Assembly (NCBI GenBank): GCA_018873245.2
Contig: JAEMBT020000004.1
Span: 5,938,573 to 6,002,572 of the forward strand
Length of the DNA stretch: 64,000 bases
Reading direction: 5' to 3'
From: Archegozetes longisetosus
Taxonomy: Eukaryota > Arthropoda > Arachnida > Sarcoptiformes > Trhypochthoniidae
Positions within the stretch are counted from its first letter, which is position 1. Each line of letters starts with the position of its first letter. The notes beneath the pieces were generated by a model, which saw only the letters and a program-made list of their open reading frames with translations, ran no database searches and had not been told where the DNA came from. Both the position numbers and the translations under genes were made by a program. Shown here piece by piece: positions 28,901-40,900 of this stretch.

Positions 28901-31900
28901 ACACTTCTCAATTTCGATTCATAACTATTCATCTAACCTTTACGATCATTTTGCTTTTACTGAGCTTCTAAGATCAGAACTAACTTTTTATTTTATTATG
29001 TCGTTATTACACTAAAAACTCATTGATCCTCGACAGATATGCTAAGCGACTGAGGGAGAGCTTGTTCTTGTGCTCTTGGGGGTCGTTTCTAAGGTCATAC
29101 ACTGTTATCTATTAATGCATGTACTCGTTGTTAACAAATGAATTTTTATAAATGTACCAATTACCCCTTGGATACATCCTTAAACATAACTTTACACTAG
29201 TTGCTATTGACCATTAATAAATTTTTAAGCGTATATGATTAAAAAAATTCATACTGAAAATTAAAATTAATTTTCGAACTTATCGATTGCTATGATAGTG
29301 AAATCAATAGCTGTTCTGGCTAGTAGATAAAGTGCGTCTGGTAATTCTGGTCAATAAGGAACAAGTTATTCATTGTTTAAAACTCGTACTTTCTTCAATG
29401 TGAGTTCAGAATGAAGCTGTTCGGTCTCGCGCAACAATATAGAATTTATTTCTTATTTACCATACTTCACCAGAACCACTTTGCACTGAGATTATGTTTC
29501 ATAAGCGTTGTTGGTCTTATTGTTTACATAAAACCTTCGACACAATAGTGAGCGTTAAATTGTTTTTAATGTTGTATTTGATCAAATTTTGAAATGGATT
29601 AGGACCACAATAGAAAATACATGTCAATTAATCCAACAATAATTTGGGATAATAGCGAAAACCGCGAGCCTTTGTCGAGTAGGCTGACAGCAACGAAAAA
29701 ATGATATCTGTTGACGCAATAATCTATACTAGTTAATAAAAAAATTCGATTCTTAAATTTTCCTTCCCTTTCTCTTTCCTTCACTAACAATCTGATGTAA
29801 ATGAATTTCTTAGAGTACTTTAGAATCTTTCGGAGAGAACTTAGATTCTTGTTTTAAATTATTAATTTTGTCAGTATGTTTATCTAAACATAATATGAAA
29901 TATTTTGAAACACTTGATTTTCTCTGACCATATTTCAACATTTGACTTCAATTCTCAAAATATTTGCTATAAAAAATAAGAAAAATAATCTTATATTCCG
30001 TTAAAAAAAAAATAAAATGAAATGAAATATTTGAATACAGTGGTGAGAATAATGCAATATAATGAATAAAGTATTACTAACTGGAAAATATAGAATATCC
30101 GAAAAGCAAACAGTGAGCTGTGAAGAATTTTTTGGAGTCGGATCAAAAACTAGTTAAAGTTGAGAAAAGTGTATTATTACTTTTCTAATAGTATCTTCAG
30201 GGAGAATATTGCGTAATATGCGTATAAAGAGAATTGACAAATTTACAACTCTAATTAAAATAAGTTTTTTTTTCTATTCCACCAGCTGATTAAGATAATT
30301 AAATTTTAACAATAATTCATCACAGTTAATGAATGCAATTAATCTTTTCGTTAAGCAAGTCATAGTTAAATGAGGAAAAATTGTCGTTTTGCCAATTAAT
30401 AAAAGGCTAGTCACTCAGAGACCATCTAATACTTTTGAAGTTGTCATTTTTCCATTTGATGTCATGTTTCTAGGATTCAGACCTGATGCACAAATTCAAA
30501 GGGATTTGGAGTTGTTGCACAAGTAGTAGGCTATTAATCCGCCTAAAGGAAAACATTAGTTAATGTTTGAGAGCAAATTCAATTGAGTGATGCTTTAGCA
30601 TTGAATTCCCCTGTGGTCAGTTAGATTCGTTAGGATTGTTTGAAACCAGTTTCAATTCTTACCCAAATATACAGATTGTCAAACCAATTAATATTTGCAA
30701 TACTCTGCCAGTTAACCCAACGCATCCACTCATTTCCAACCTAGCACATCCACTCATTTCCAACCTAGCACATCCACTCATTTCCAACCTACCACATCCA
30801 TTCATTTACCAGTTATTTAGTGAACGCTTCAGTTTCAGTTGATCATGTTTTTTGTCCTCTAGGAGTTTAAATAAGATCAAATTGTGTTAACGTTAAATAT
30901 TTAATTTATGTGTTTGTAGAAATTTGTGAGAGAACATACTGTGCATATGGGGCTCAATGTAACGTTGATGAGTACAGTCAACAACCTTACTGTCGATGTG
31001 AAGAAACGTGTCCTGATATTCATCAGCCTGTTTGTGGTCAGTACACACATTGACGCACATTCTTTCTTCCTCACAACTTCAAGGCTATAGTAATTATTTG
31101 TTTCAGGAACTGATGGACACAATTATATAAATGAATGTCAACTTAGGTTAGCTTCTTGTACACAGCAAACACAAATTTATGTTAAGGAAAATGGTCCGTG
31201 TGGTGAGTGTTTCTAGTATATTTTTTAGCAGTTGCTTACTTTTCAACTAGCAATCGAGAACAAGCAACGAGAGAGTCTTTTTCTAATCACATGTTTAGTG
31301 AGGAGAACTTGTAACAAAGTATGATTTCAGTGATTTTAGATCGAATCTCAAGGTAGGAATCTCAAGGTAGCACAGGAAGAAAAAGCCAACGATTATATAA
31401 ATGAGTCATTTTCAATCGATTGGCGAGCGTAGCTTTAGATACTCTTTACTGTTGAGCAGATACAGCTGTAGTAAACACCAATTCAGTGAACCTATTGAAT
31501 AAGTTTGCTTTTCTAGTACGTAAATCGCGATTTGCTATTCTCAAACATCAAATTCAATAATACATTTTACAATTTTTATAATTTGTTGATCGCATTTTGG
31601 TAACATTTCCAGAAATAGGATTGTTTGAAGAACATGTTTAGTTAGAGCTTCGAATGTTAACTTGAAGAGAGTCTGATGGGTTCTCCAAATACCCGCATTT
31701 TAACATTTGATTAAGGTTAGAGAAATGAATAAACAAAAGTAACATAAATTGCAATCAACTATGTAGTGAAAGGTTAAGTAAAAAATGGTGTTTTAGGTTT
31801 GCCAGTCTACACACAATTAAAGATTGGTTTAGAATATATTGTTTTTAGTAGAAAACTAAGTATTGCATATTCTAAAGTGGTAGCAATATTATTAATTGAA

Positions 31901-34900
31901 ATCAATTTTTCGCTTTACATCATTTAAAACCAATTTAAACAGTTCTACTCAGATTCGTATATTTCCTTACCCGTACATCTTATATAGCCATATATTATTT
32001 TAATTTCAAACTTTTTTCTCATTTGCCTAAATGCATATTGGGATCAGTTAAAAAAGTTCAGCTTACGACAGAAAAAAGTTATTAACTTAGCTCTATCTGA
32101 CTCTTAACTCACAAGTTTAGGAGTAGAAGGAGAGTGAGGGAGAGGAGAACATTATTCATTTTAGTTGTAGTCTATGCACAATATAAGTGTAAATCTATAA
32201 GAACTAACAGAAGTAGAGTGTGTGCTCTTAAAACGTTTCATTGTATTCTCCATTCTGCATTCTCTATATCAAATTCATCGTTAGATCAGAGTAAGTTAGA
32301 CTCTATTTTCATTAGTCTAAAAGCCAAAATGTGCACATTATGAACATTGATGCTTGATTTTAATGGTGAATTTTCCAAACTGTCGTTTATATAAAGTATA
32401 ATCATTTCTAGTAGCCTAATATGATCACAAAAACAATATTGAAGATTGTAGACAGTAGCAATAAATATGCCTTAATAGAAATGGTATATTTGTTATTATT
32501 TGATCGATCCGCAATAAAGGCTGACCACAGTATTGGTGACTCTCGGGAAAGCTCATTTCCTGCATCAGTTTTAGTGCATTGGTCATCTCATACATGCTTG
32601 CTCATTGGCCATCTCATACATGCTTGCTCACACAGGTGGGTGCCAAGTCGAATGACCTTTCAACACTAAAACTTCTTCCCAGCTTCTTCTTCTCCCATTC
32701 TTCCGACCATCCCCACCAACTATCGCTTCTCCAAAAACAGCTATCATATAAACCCTCTTAAGTAAAACCATCCAAGTGTGTTATCATGTGATCCGCACTC
32801 ACACACATATATATGCAGTACATTATACACAACTGTTTCTTATATAGTTTTATAGTAGGAAAAGGCATAGCAAACATTTCGCTACTGTTAGAGTTGAGCT
32901 GCGGGCAAAGGAAAAGGTTCTTGTGATGATTGAGAAGCAATGAACATCTTTGCTATAACACAAGCGTTGGGATTTCTCATGTCGAAAGACTTGTTCAAAA
33001 AGAGTACTGCATTTCATTGAGATTCATCACATCTTAAATCGCACTCTTCTGTTATAGTATCTGATAGTTTGACCGTTTCTCTTACGAATATTTCAATGTT
33101 TCACCTTTGTATGCATGGGCTTATCCTATTTTTTATGTTTTCATGTAAATCCTCAATTTCAAAATTCCTTACTTCACAGAATCTTCCTTACTTCACAGAG
33201 TATTCCTTACTTCACAGTATATTCTTTGCTTTACAGAATATTCTTCCTCATACTAACTCTAAGTTTTCCAAAATGAAAAATTGCTCTCAACTAAAACACT
33301 AAAACACCTATTCTTGGCTCTTGAAAAACTTAAAACCTCCGATAATATATTGTTTGTCTCATTGCTTTTGTGAGCTCTCTGAAACTTTGCGCTAAAGTGT
33401 GATTGCGGTCACTTAAGCTCGCACTTAACACTAGAATGAGTAGATCTGAGTTCAAGTTTCTACTACTCTTTCACCAATTGTTTAGTAATTCTCTCTAAAT
33501 TTCAGTTTAATAGATGTTCATAAGAAACTCAATTATATGTTCATATAAACCAATTGGTTTTAAGGCTCGCCTGAAGTTTGAACTGAATTTGCACAGAATT
33601 TCATTAAATTTGTATTGAAAGCGGCAACAATGTTAGAAGTGAGCCATACATCTATTATTTATAAACTTGAACTTAGTATACTTTTAGCACCTTAAGCTTT
33701 CTAATAATGCTACGGTAGAAGTTGCACTCTAATTTTAGTTTAGCAACATTTCCCCTAACATTAGAACTGTTTTCAAAGGATTATGACAACAGAATTTCAA
33801 AACAATAGAATTTATTGCATGAATGGGTCAATAATTTGAATAAATCAAGTGAAACCTAACGCACAAGTAATTCGATAATTAAAGAGGTTCCTTTAATCAA
33901 TCAGTTAATCTAGTTGAATTATAGTAATGATAAATACTGAATACCGTCCAAATTGTTAGTGAAAATTTCAACTGATTTGCTGGAATCCATTGAGTAAGAC
34001 AAGAATGGGTTTAGTGACATGAGAAACAACAACATAGGCTATCATTAGACAGCCTTCAGTATTTCTCAGACGGAGATCAGTGACCATTTGAATCAGGTTT
34101 GAAAGTACCGTACAAGAAAGTAATACTCTTTTATTTGTCACGAATATTTCTTTTTTGTTGGTCAGTCTAATTAACTGAAAAAAGCAGTCAAAGATAATTT
34201 GAAGCCGAAGCACATGTTAGTTGGTATAATTGAAGAGAAGATAAGAATAGTAAATCTGTGTGTAGTTATGTTTGTGTTGGTAATAGTATGCAATTTTTGT
34301 ATTGATTGCAATAGACGCTACACCAAAATTATAGCCTTGCAGACTGTCACTCCGTTCAAGGATTAAGTTCTCCACACTTCTCAGCACTTCAGTACAATCA
34401 AGAGCAAATATCTTTCATATCGATTCATATATAATCAGTGAATGCGAATTAGATTAAGGTTGAGATTTGCTAAGTTTGACCTGATACAACGTAGCGTAAC
34501 CTAACCTAACATAAGATTGGTATTGACAAATATAACTACTATAAGTCTTCCCAAGCCTCAATAGTTTACTTAAAAATTGAGCAAAATCTCATTTCAAATA
34601 AGATAAAACATAACTCCGATCTGAAGAGAGATAGAATCCCATATCGGCATTAGATCAGAGCCATGATTATAACTGCAAAAGTAGCGGTACATTGATATCA
34701 TCGATAGCATGAATGGCATGGATTGCATAGCAGTCTCATGAGGGAAGTGGTCCTCTCAAAAAAATACTATTGTTGACAGTATGATCGATAAGTTAACGCC
34801 TCGAAACGACACACTCTGTGTACTGAATTCATAAGTCTTCAAGACAAACGAGGGATTAGAGGCTGGAAAATGTAAAGAAATGTTTTATCATTTACTTCAA

Positions 34901-37900
34901 ACTGACTCTGACTCTCATAAATTACTTTGTGGTTTATATTTTATAGATTACAAGAGGAGATGCGACACGTGTATTAAGCTTGTAGTTAACAAATTTCAAA
35001 TAGATTGCCACCTAATGTATACTGTTCATATAGGAACTGTTTCTGAGATTCTGGAGCTGATTCTATGATTCTGAAGCTGATTCTATGATTCTATTTCTTG
35101 AACATGTGACTGTGTTTATACATAAGCGTACTTTCCTCTCGTGAGATTTTATACAGCGAACAAAGTTTATTAGGGATGAAGAGTTGGCCGTCATGCCAAA
35201 CAAAATCGGTTTTGGTTTGTGGAATGAGCAGATCGTTATTTGTTTATTGTCACTATCTGTGAGAAAGAGTATGCCTCCGACTGACTCAAGCCACACATTC
35301 TCTCTTTTTCTTTTCTTCAACTTATGTTTTGCTTTGATGACCGAACCAATGCTCTGTCAAATGATTTCTTGCATCAGTTGCATTCCGTGCTCAGTCGTAT
35401 ATCTGATAAGAAGTGACAGTTTGTTTCTGATCTTCTTCTTTTTCCTGTCTGGATAGTGTTCAGATTACTTGGTTTAATGTTTTGAAGAGAATACAAATGC
35501 TAACCTAACCTAACCTAACCTAAGCCAGCATAGAGTAGGAGTAGAAATGAGTTCAAATGTTCAAGTTAGACATGGTATATATTCAGGTTTTTTATCATTT
35601 TCGACTTTTCTTTCATATACTTTTGAGAATACAATCTCATTTTATGGCCCTCTACTAATCTTATTCAAGTGCATCGATAATGTACTTGCCCTCAAGTTGT
35701 AATGTCTGAATAAAGATAGCATATATTCAACTTTGAATCTAAGTAGAGTGCTTACTAGATCTTAAAGTATAAAAAACTTTTCTACAGTTCAAGCTCACTA
35801 AAATGAAAATTTTCATTTATATTTGAATAAAAGTGTTTCATTTTGCATCACATTCTTGCACTCGCGATAATATAAACAGTTCAATATAAATATAAGCGAA
35901 AAAAACGGAATCAACACTTGGGATTAGGTTAGTTCACAGTTTTCCGGATGTCAAGCACTAGATGTTGTCGTGCTGAACATTAGTAAACAAACAGCCATTC
36001 ATTCAGATTAATTATTCAAAGCAATAAATTATTCATTGGTTGACTGATTGGTTGGGAAGAAATTTTTTGATATTTTTAAAAAAATCTACTTTAAAAGTTT
36101 ATTGATGAAACAGTAGTTAGTTGATAAGCATTTTGTATAGACTTGTATTCGTATTATTGTTCTACCTTTTGGTTCGCTATCTGTTTCTGAATACATAAAT
36201 TCAGAGTTGATAAAAATGAATGTGCACTTAGAGTAGAAACATGTCGAAGTAATAAAAAATATCAGGCACTTTATAAAAATCACCTGATAGAAAAAGAGCT
36301 AAAGAACAGGCCCGGATGACAGTACTATTGTGATTTATAAATGACTCACTTTATAGTTGTGCTTTTAGATAATGCCTAACAATAAGATTGTTTATTCACT
36401 ATAGGTTTAGACCCGTGTCAATCACTTCAATGCCGTTATCCGCAGAAATGTAAACAAAACAGAAATGGTAGCGCCAAATGTGTCTGTTCATCCTCTCCAT
36501 GCCCACAAATCTTCAAGCCAGGTATGCTAAACAGTTAATGCAATAATAAATCGTAGTTCAAATTGACAAAGTTTCAAAAGCACAAAAGTCTCAGCTAAAT
36601 CGTAGGCACAGTCGTCTGAGCCGAATGACAAACTCTCTCCAGTTTATTGAAAACTGAATATAAGAATTGAAAGAGATAGAGTTGAAAGAATAAGACTTTT
36701 CTTTTTGAATTATAGTGTGTGGAAGTGATGGGGTATCCTATGATTCAGAGTGTGATTTGCATCGACAATCGTGCCTTGAAAATAGCGTCATTACTATTAA
36801 ACACGATGGGCTTTGTTTGCATATACCAAACACGTTTAAATCAACAGAATCTAAATCAATAGAATCTAAATCAACGGAATTCAGAAGTCCATGTCATAAA
36901 AACAAATGTTGGGCTCACTCTGATTGTGTAGTTCGCGGTGAACAAGCATTCTGTGAATGTCCTCAATGTACTCATGGTAAATTATTATTTATTACTTCTC
37001 AAAATACTTCTCTTGCGTTTCTCTCTTCCTTCCAAGTTATGTATTTTATAGTCTCTTCAATGCCATTCTCCCGAATACCAGATAGTCTCTCCAAAATGAA
37101 AAATTATTCATATGCTTAATAAAAAACTATCGCTTTGTTTAAGTTTATGAGTCCTCTTTCAAAAAATGTCCAACGCATAAAATGTTTCCTTATATCCAAA
37201 TAACTTTATGATTACACCAAACCTTAAATAATTCATATTATCTTTCATTTGAAAGTAGAGTCTAAACCAGTTTGTGGTACAGATCATAAAACCTATTCAA
37301 ACGACTGCGAACTTAGGCGTCAATCATGTCTGACTCAATCGAATATAGAAATAGCTCACTATGGATACTGCGGTAAATATTTTAATTCTAATTTGATTGC
37401 ATTCCTCAACTTTAATTAATTTAACTCTTGTTTGTCTTATGACTGAATAAGATTAAGCAAATGGTTAAAGATAGTTTCATTTTGTGAGTAAATAGCTAAT
37501 TCATACAAATATTTGATTAATACTTTTGAAGGAGCATTGTTTCGTAACACGCTATTAATAGATAGTACACAACTTCTTCAAATAGTCATACCTTTCATCG
37601 ATTTCTAAACTAGATCCCTTACACTATTTTCCTATCTCTTCAAAAATCTTATCATTACCCTTCTTATCAATAGATCTAAGTGACTGAACATTTTTCAATC
37701 AGGTGTTCAACTCATTGTCAACTGAAATGTCATTTAATATACTATTTTTAAGCGAGTCTTTTGGACTAGTGGGCAAGTGACCGACTAAAGTGTTGAAACG
37801 CCTCAAGCTTTTAGGTGGAATGATTTTACTGATTTGTTTTGAGTAATTTCAATGAATGGCAGTTTAAATTGAACTCATAATTGTAGAGACATTACTGAGC

Positions 37901-40900
37901 ATCAAAAGTACGTCTATTGCGAGAAGTGATGAACGTGTAGTTGGTAGAACGACCATTTTAATGCAGTTAATTAGGAAATTGCTTTTTAAATGTGCTTGCG
38001 TTCAATAATCCAAGAATAATCCAAGGCTTTATTACCCTCTTTTGGTTTTATCACTTGCAAATCTGAGCTTTAACTCCAACAAACGATCAACAATCGAACG
38101 ATTTGAGCTGTTAAACAAATGCCTAATAAGTGAATATTATTAGGAGTAGTTGGACGCCAAGCTTTTCCGATACCGTTGCTTCAAATAATCATCTTGCCTA
38201 TCAACGTATTATTAGATAATCAATTCAAATTGATTAAGTTATTAAACTAAATACCACATAGCATTGGATTGATTGAAAGTTTCAACTTCTCATTCAATCT
38301 TTGATTTAATCATAAAGTATTGATTATCTAATTAGTAACTCAATATATGATCCTATTATTGAATTTCTAATCAGATATTTGGCCTAAAAATATCTTACTC
38401 TTAGCTTAGTTGAACTAAATGGAAATGATTTATAAATTTGCTTCATTTATTTAAGTGATTTATTGGTTTAATCTAAAGCCCAATTTTTTCAATTCATTCC
38501 CAGATCCAAATCGATTGGATCTGAGAAATGACGAAAAAAATTAAAAGAATCCTTCCTCAGCAAGATTTGTATGGAAAGGTTCTTTTGATAAAAATAGCTT
38601 TTCTAATTAGAGCGATCTCTCAGCGGATTCTGTCACCAAATTAGAAAATATGCTCCTTTTAATTAACTGTCTTATACATAATATATGACTAATTAATTAT
38701 CATTGAATAGAGCTGAGAGTCAGTTCAGAATCGAAATTACATATCAGTAAAACTTAGCCATCAGGGAATTCAACTTCTCAATAGGATTAATGTCGAATTT
38801 AATGCCAATATTTCTCGACCACATTAACACTGAACACTAGCTTTATCACTATTTTTCACTAAACTTTTCACTTAATTCTTCTAACTCCTCATTCTTTTCT
38901 ATAGAAAGATGCGATGGAGTCAAATGCCATTACTATTCAACGTGTCAATTAAATGAACAAAATATTGCTGAATGCGTCTGCCCTCAAGTTTGCATTCGGT
39001 AAATTATTTTTTTAAATTCAATCAATAAATTCAACTTTTTTTTGTTGGATCACTGTTTTCGAGAGTTGTTGAAAGACATACAAAAGAGAATTGAATTAAT
39101 TGTTTTATTTAGTAGTGTAGAAGAAAGTAAGCTTGTTTAGATTTTTTCGATCAATTCGATTTTTTCAAGTATTCTGTTCTGATTAACAATTTATAAGTTG
39201 ATCAGTTGAACGATGACTCGCAGAAGCAAACTTTGATATATAGAAAAATAAGATAGAAATTAGGTTCGAACACTTGTGTATTAATTTGAGTTTGACGTAA
39301 AATAGAGTTGGTTATATTGATTTGAGTATGAATTTGTTCAGTAATATATGAAAGTTTAACGCTGGATCTAACAATTTTTCTTATGTTTGACTTGTCGCTT
39401 GAACTGCAGTTTGTAAAGAAAGCTGAAATCTGTGAATAATCTATAAGAGTATAATCGAAAGTTTAAACCAAACTATTATCAATCTTCACTTAACGCATGA
39501 GCCTATGCTATGGTGTTAGAATGAATTTTTTCAACTAAGATCATACTGAATAACTAGTTGTAGTCTTATAACACATTGATCACAATAAAGTTATATAAAA
39601 TTGAAAGCTAAACGCCTGAGACGCATCAATCATGTAAAGATGAATTAACTCACGTTGTAATCATAATAACAATGTTTCTATAATTTTTTTTAGAGTTGAT
39701 CAACCCGTCTGTGGAAACAATGGTATGAATGAGTTGTTTTATAGAGTTAATAGCGGCTTATTGTTTCTCACTCTAAGCATATTCCACATAACTAGGAATT
39801 ACTTATGAAAATGAATGTGAGCTTAAAGTGGCGTCTTGTCGACTACAAACTCAGATAACAGTCAAATTCAATGGAAGCTGTGGTACCATAACTTCCAATT
39901 ATTTTCTTATTAATAACACTTCTCCTGATATACCATTTTTATATAGCATATCATAAACTTCTTACTGATCTCTTAATTGCAGATTTGTGTCATCGCGTCA
40001 GCTGTAAATACGGTATCATATTTATAGAGAATCTTAAATTTCACGATTATAATAATATATTAAATTGATTGCATTCTAAGTTATTCAGAATATGTTAGGA
40101 ATATATTCAGAGTGCTTTCAGAATATATCCAGAATAATTTCAGAATATGTTCAGAATATATTTAGAATATATTTAGAATATATCTAGAATACTTTTACAA
40201 TCTCGATCTAAAAATTAGGTGCCAAATGTGTAAACGGCCAATGTGTTTGTCCTGTCGATTGTCCAGCTGATACTTTTGAGCCACTTTGCGCTAATGGTTA
40301 AGTATTCAATTACTGTTTGATTGAATCCTGTGAAAATAATTGAATTTTTCAAATGCTCATTAGACGGTAATACTTATAATAATGATTGTGAAATGAAGAA
40401 AGCTGCCTGTCGTAATGAACTCGAACTGATTGCGTAAGTTTAATATTTGTAAAAGCGTTTCTTTCAATTCTTCTCAATTGATTGCTGCTATCTTTGAAAT
40501 GTTGAGCACATTCTCTCTATTGGTTATATTGAAAAATTCAATACTCCTTTTGAAAGCATTTTATTCTAAATGATTAGTACAATTGATTTATTTTGAGAAC
40601 AATATCGTCAACTCTCGCATAAATTCAAACCTATATTGAGAATGCAATTTAGTGTGACATTAAAAACAATAGTTGTACGGGCCAATAGCTATAATATTAT
40701 TGAAGATAGCTTCCAATTAATTGATGGCACCCTACATGAAAGATTATAGTTTGCCATAATTGCGTCATTAGTGTTAGAATTTTATGCGTTTTTCTAGACT
40801 CACGTATCCAAAAACAATTCTATTAAAACTAGAATTTAACTCTTGCAATAAGACACAATTGCTTAACGTTTTTTGTAGATCTGCTATCAATTTCAATTGA

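Larger units (their letters stand above)
25849..30919. other. Agrin intron 3 (5.1 kb)
   Basis: Contains the GA tract and the 24-bp minisatellite. A small perfect hairpin TACTGTAA ... TTACAGTA lies at 28079-28105. No nested gene recognised. Confidence 0.55.
31203..36404. other. Agrin intron 5 (5.2 kb)
   Basis: Contains the 26-bp and 19-bp repeats and the TTAGG-like runs. I looked for further Kazal exons here and found none. Confidence 0.55.

Noticed and set aside
31203..36404. Additional Kazal exons in the 5.2-kb intron
   Set aside because: Searched for C-G-x-D-G and N/S-E-C patterns next to splice sites; none found.
36977..37119. Read-through of agrin exon 7 to a stop at 37119
   Set aside because: The Kazal 3 core lies beyond the intron (37259-37372) and joins in phase; the read-through tail lacks the required cysteines.
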